Shown: in pieces, positions 5,493 to 7,445 of the stretch | How positions within the stretch are numbered: the stretch's first letter is position 1 | Layout of the letters: the number at the start of each line of letters is the position of its first letter | Assembly (NCBI GenBank): GCA_034665545.1 | Contig: JAXDFO010000240.1 | Span: forward strand, 1-7,445 | DNA: 7,445 nucleotides | Reading direction: 5' to 3' | Source: DASYML01 sp034665545 | Lineage (GTDB): Bacteria > Acidobacteriota > Blastocatellia > Pyrinomonadales > Pyrinomonadaceae | Program-made: the position numbers and the translations under genes | Notes under the pieces: model-generated | Databases searched by the model: none | Seen by the model: the letters and a program-made list of their open reading frames with translations, nothing else | What the model was told of the DNA's origin: nothing

Positions 5493-5519
5493 ATCTTATG
5501 TGAGCGGCATCAGCGTCAA
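5493..5519 (-). promoter_or_regulatory. Possible promoter for the secreted-protein gene
   Basis: On the minus strand TTGACG (5519-5514), a 15-nt spacer and TAAGAT (5498-5493) give 5 of 6 matches in each box, but the spacer is shorter than the preferred 17. A leader of about 115 nt carrying the tandem duplication would follow. A small inverted repeat GCGCA/TGCGC (5527-5531 and 5542-5546) lies just upstream of the -35 box. Confidence 0.35.
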
Positions 5520-5892
5520 GGGTAGAGCGCAGAGGGGCCTTTGCGCAAGTTCAAACTGGAATCGAAGGTCCGGGAGAGCGCGGTTTTTTTAAAGAGCATG
5601 AGAGGCAAGCTAAACGAGGCTGGCTCCTCGCGTGCATGCCGTTCGTCCGAAATGGTGTAGATAATTAATGGACCAGGAGGGCACGCACCGGCGTGAAACA
5701 ATCGGGGCGTTATCTCGTATGATGCTGTGATGCCTGGTTGACCGTCGGCCCCGGATGGATGCCGGACGCCGATGCCATGTAGTATATTAAGAGTGTCGGT
5801 CAAACTGGCCGTGCGGAATGTCCAACGGTCGTTCCAGTGGCCCCCTTCTAAACTTCGCCGCAGATAGTACAGTCTTTGAGGAGATTCGCCGC

Positions 5893-7445
5893 GTGAGACA
5901 CAGATTTATATTCGCGCTTAACTTACTGCTCGCCGTCTCAATGATGCTGCCGATGTTGGCCCAGGCTCAACAGCAGGGAGCGCAGAGATTACCGTCCACC
6001 GATGCTCCGGTGGCGCGCACGGCCCCGCCGCGCACGACGCGCCAGCCCGTGACGAGCCCGACGGGAGTTGAGCAGGACATCGCGGAGGCTCTCTCCGTCA
6101 TTCAGGATAATTACGTTGACGGCAAGAAGCTGGATTATAACGCCGTCTTCAAATCCTCCATCTCCAGCATGCTGCACACGCTGGACCCGCACTCGTCATA
6201 CTTCGACCCGAAAGAGTTGGAAGAGTTTCGCACGGAGCAGCGTTCGGAGTATATCGGTATCGGCGCGACCTTAGGCGACCTCAACGACGGCAAGCAGGTG
6301 GACACGACCATCGTGGCGACCTTCAAGGATGCGCCTGCGGCGCGCGCTGGCCTGCGCTTCGGCGACCGCATCATGGAAGTCAACGGCGAGTCCCTGCGCG
6401 GCAAACATTACTGGGAAACACGCGAGCACCTCCTGGGCCAACGCGGCACGGTCGTCAAAGTCACGGTCGAGCGCGCGGAGACCGGACGCACGGAGACCTT
6501 CGACATTACGCGCGACGCAGTGCCCCAGCCTTCGATTCCAGAAGCCTACATGCTCAAGCCCGGCATCGGCTATATCGCCATGACCGGCGGCTTCAATACG
6601 ACGACCTACAGCGAGTTGCAGGCCGCGCTTGAAAAGCTGCACGACGAGGGGATGAACATGCTGGTCCTGGACCTGCGTAATAATCCCGGCGGGCTGGTCA
6701 TACAGGCCGTCCGCTCAGCCAACGCTTTCCTGCGGCACGGCCAGATTATCGTCACGCAGAAAGGGCGCATACGTGATAGCTCTATGACCTACGTGGCGGA
6801 CAACGACCGCCCGGATCAGACGCCCCTGGTCGTGATGGTCAACCGCTTCACGGCATCGGCGGCGGAGATTCTGGCGGGCGCATTACAGGATCACGACCGC
6901 GCGCTCATCGTCGGCGAGACCAGCTTCGGCAAGGGACTCGTGCAACTTCCCTTCTCGCTGCCTTCGGATTCCGCGTTGATGCTCACCATCGCCAAGTACT
7001 ACACGCCGTCGGGCCGTCTCATTCAACGCGACTACTCGAACAGCGGCTTCTATGATTACTACACGAACGGCGGCTCCTACCGCTCTGATAAGCAGAACGA
7101 GCAGGCCAAGCCGACGGGCCCGGAGAAACGCACGGACACGGGCCGCGCGGTCTACGGCGGCGGCGGCATCATGCCGGATGAGACGGTCAAGCCGCGTCTC
7201 TACACGCCTCCGCAACAGCGTCTCGCCGATTCGGTCTTCGTCTTCGCGCGCGAGTTGGCCCTCGGACACATAGAAGGCTTCGACGCCTACAAGGTCATGC
7301 GCCCGATTGAATACGGCCACGTTCTGAAAGAGACTGACTTTCCTATCACTGACGAACTCTATAAAGCGTTCAGGAGTTTCGTTACGACCAGGGCCGCCTT
7401 TAAAGTGACGGGCGCGCAATTGGACCGCGAACGCGCCTTCGTCGA
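5893..7445 (+). CDS. S41 family carboxyl-terminal processing protease (CtpA/Prc-like), 3' end beyond window
   Basis: A serine protease of the C-terminal processing (tail-specific) family, acting in the periplasm; 517 residues are present and the frame is still open at the right edge. The start is GTG 5893, with GAGGAG 8-9 nt upstream and no better start before it. A signal peptide covers about residues 1-25 (MRHRFIFALNLLLAVSMMLP, cleavage near AQA). A Pro/Thr/Arg-rich linker follows to about 57. Residues 58-112 form the N-terminal helical region with LDPHSSYFDP. The PDZ domain spans about 115-205 (IGIGATLGD, APAARAGLRFGDRIMEVNG) and should bind substrate C-termini. The protease core carries GGFNTTTYSEL, LVLDLRNNPGGL (257-268), the nucleophile Ser322 in TASAAEILAGAL, and the general-base Lys347 in GETSFGKGLVQ, giving the Ser-Lys dyad. 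KYYTPSGRLIQ and GGIMPDETV are the usual C-terminal core motifs. All catalytic residues are present, so it should be active. A further C-terminal domain is cut by the window. Confidence 0.95.
   Translation, partial: MRHRFIFALNLLLAVSMMLPMLAQAQQQGAQRLPSTDAPVARTAPPRTTRQPVTSPTGVEQDIAEALSVIQDNYVDGKKLDYNAVFKSSISSMLHTLDPHSSYFDPKELEEFRTEQRSEYIGIGATLGDLNDGKQVDTTIVATFKDAPAARAGLRFGDRIMEVNGESLRGKHYWETREHLLGQRGTVVKVTVERAETGRTETFDITRDAVPQPSIPEAYMLKPGIGYIAMTGGFNTTTYSELQAALEKLHDEGMNMLVLDLRNNPGGLVIQAVRSANAFLRHGQIIVTQKGRIRDSSMTYVADNDRPDQTPLVVMVNRFTASAAEILAGALQDHDRALIVGETSFGKGLVQLPFSLPSDSALMLTIAKYYTPSGRLIQRDYSNSGFYDYYTNGGSYRSDKQNEQAKPTGPEKRTDTGRAVYGGGGIMPDETVKPRLYTPPQQRLADSVFVFARELALGHIEGFDAYKVMRPIEYGHVLKETDFPITDELYKAFRSFVTTRAAFKVTGAQLDRERAFV

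Larger units (their letters stand above)
5372..5892. other. Divergent intergenic region without a convincing gene
   Basis: About 520 bp separate the divergent secreted-protein and S41 protease genes. The left part holds the leader duplication and possible promoter of the minus-strand gene. From about 5550 to 5870 I see no gene with recognisable protein features. A 95-codon minus-strand frame with a TTG start (5516-5803) has no SD and no family-like sequence, and I do not accept it. There is a T7 run at 5584-5590 not preceded by a clear stem, and AT-rich TAGTATATTAA at about 5780-5790 that could belong to a promoter, though I found no good -35 partner. The protease promoter is presumably here but I cannot place it. 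Confidence 0.5.

Noticed and set aside
5575..5600. T7 run after a GC-rich stretch considered as a plus-strand terminator
   Set aside because: No clear stem precedes the T-run and no plus-strand gene ends upstream of it.
5516..5803. A 95-codon minus-strand open frame in the long intergenic region
   Set aside because: It starts with TTG, has no Shine-Dalgarno, overlaps the likely promoter of the secreted-protein gene at its 3' end, and its protein sequence has no domain-like or signal features.

Overview
The window comes from a GC-rich bacterial chromosome. The protein types point to an acidobacterium-like organism (Acidobacteriota, possibly Blastocatellia): secreted Arg/Ala/Thr-rich proteins with a glycine-zipper tail, a compact MarR regulator and a signal-peptide-bearing S41 protease. 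This placement is an inference from protein style; no rRNA or marker gene is present. I see no tRNA, rRNA, CRISPR array, transposase or phage gene.

Layout. Left block, minus strand, 1-2363: a MarR-family regulator, then a two-TM/pore ion channel with a large cytoplasmic C-terminus, then the first 130 residues of an ABC-2-type ATPase cut by the window edge. The MarR gene has a near-consensus sigma70 promoter overlapped by a perfect 14-bp palindrome, which looks like an autoregulatory operator and implies that the longest-ORF start is too early. The channel gene ends in an intrinsic terminator that overlaps its own stop codon. Middle block, plus strand, 2550-3968: a small secreted protein of unknown function and a helix-hairpin-helix DNA glycosylase of the AlkA/OGG1 superfamily. 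Right block: a minus-strand secreted multidomain protein (4061-5371) and, divergently, an S41 carboxyl-terminal processing protease (5893 to the window end), separated by about 520 bp of mostly non-coding DNA.

The most unusual non-gene signal is a pair of related palindromic elements at about 490-573 and 3982-4044. They share an identical 11-bp outer arm (AAGGATGAGAG / CTCTCATCCTT) and an inner CTATT...AATAG stem. One sits between two convergent genes. The other forms the 3' end, stop codon and terminator of the ion channel gene. They look like copies of a dispersed, non-autonomous REP/MITE-like repeat family.

The genes do not form one pathway. The MarR, channel and ABC genes may be a loose regulatory neighbourhood. 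The two right-hand genes both encode exported proteins. No clear new defence or biosynthetic system is visible; the palindromic repeat family and the MarR operator are the points most worth following up.
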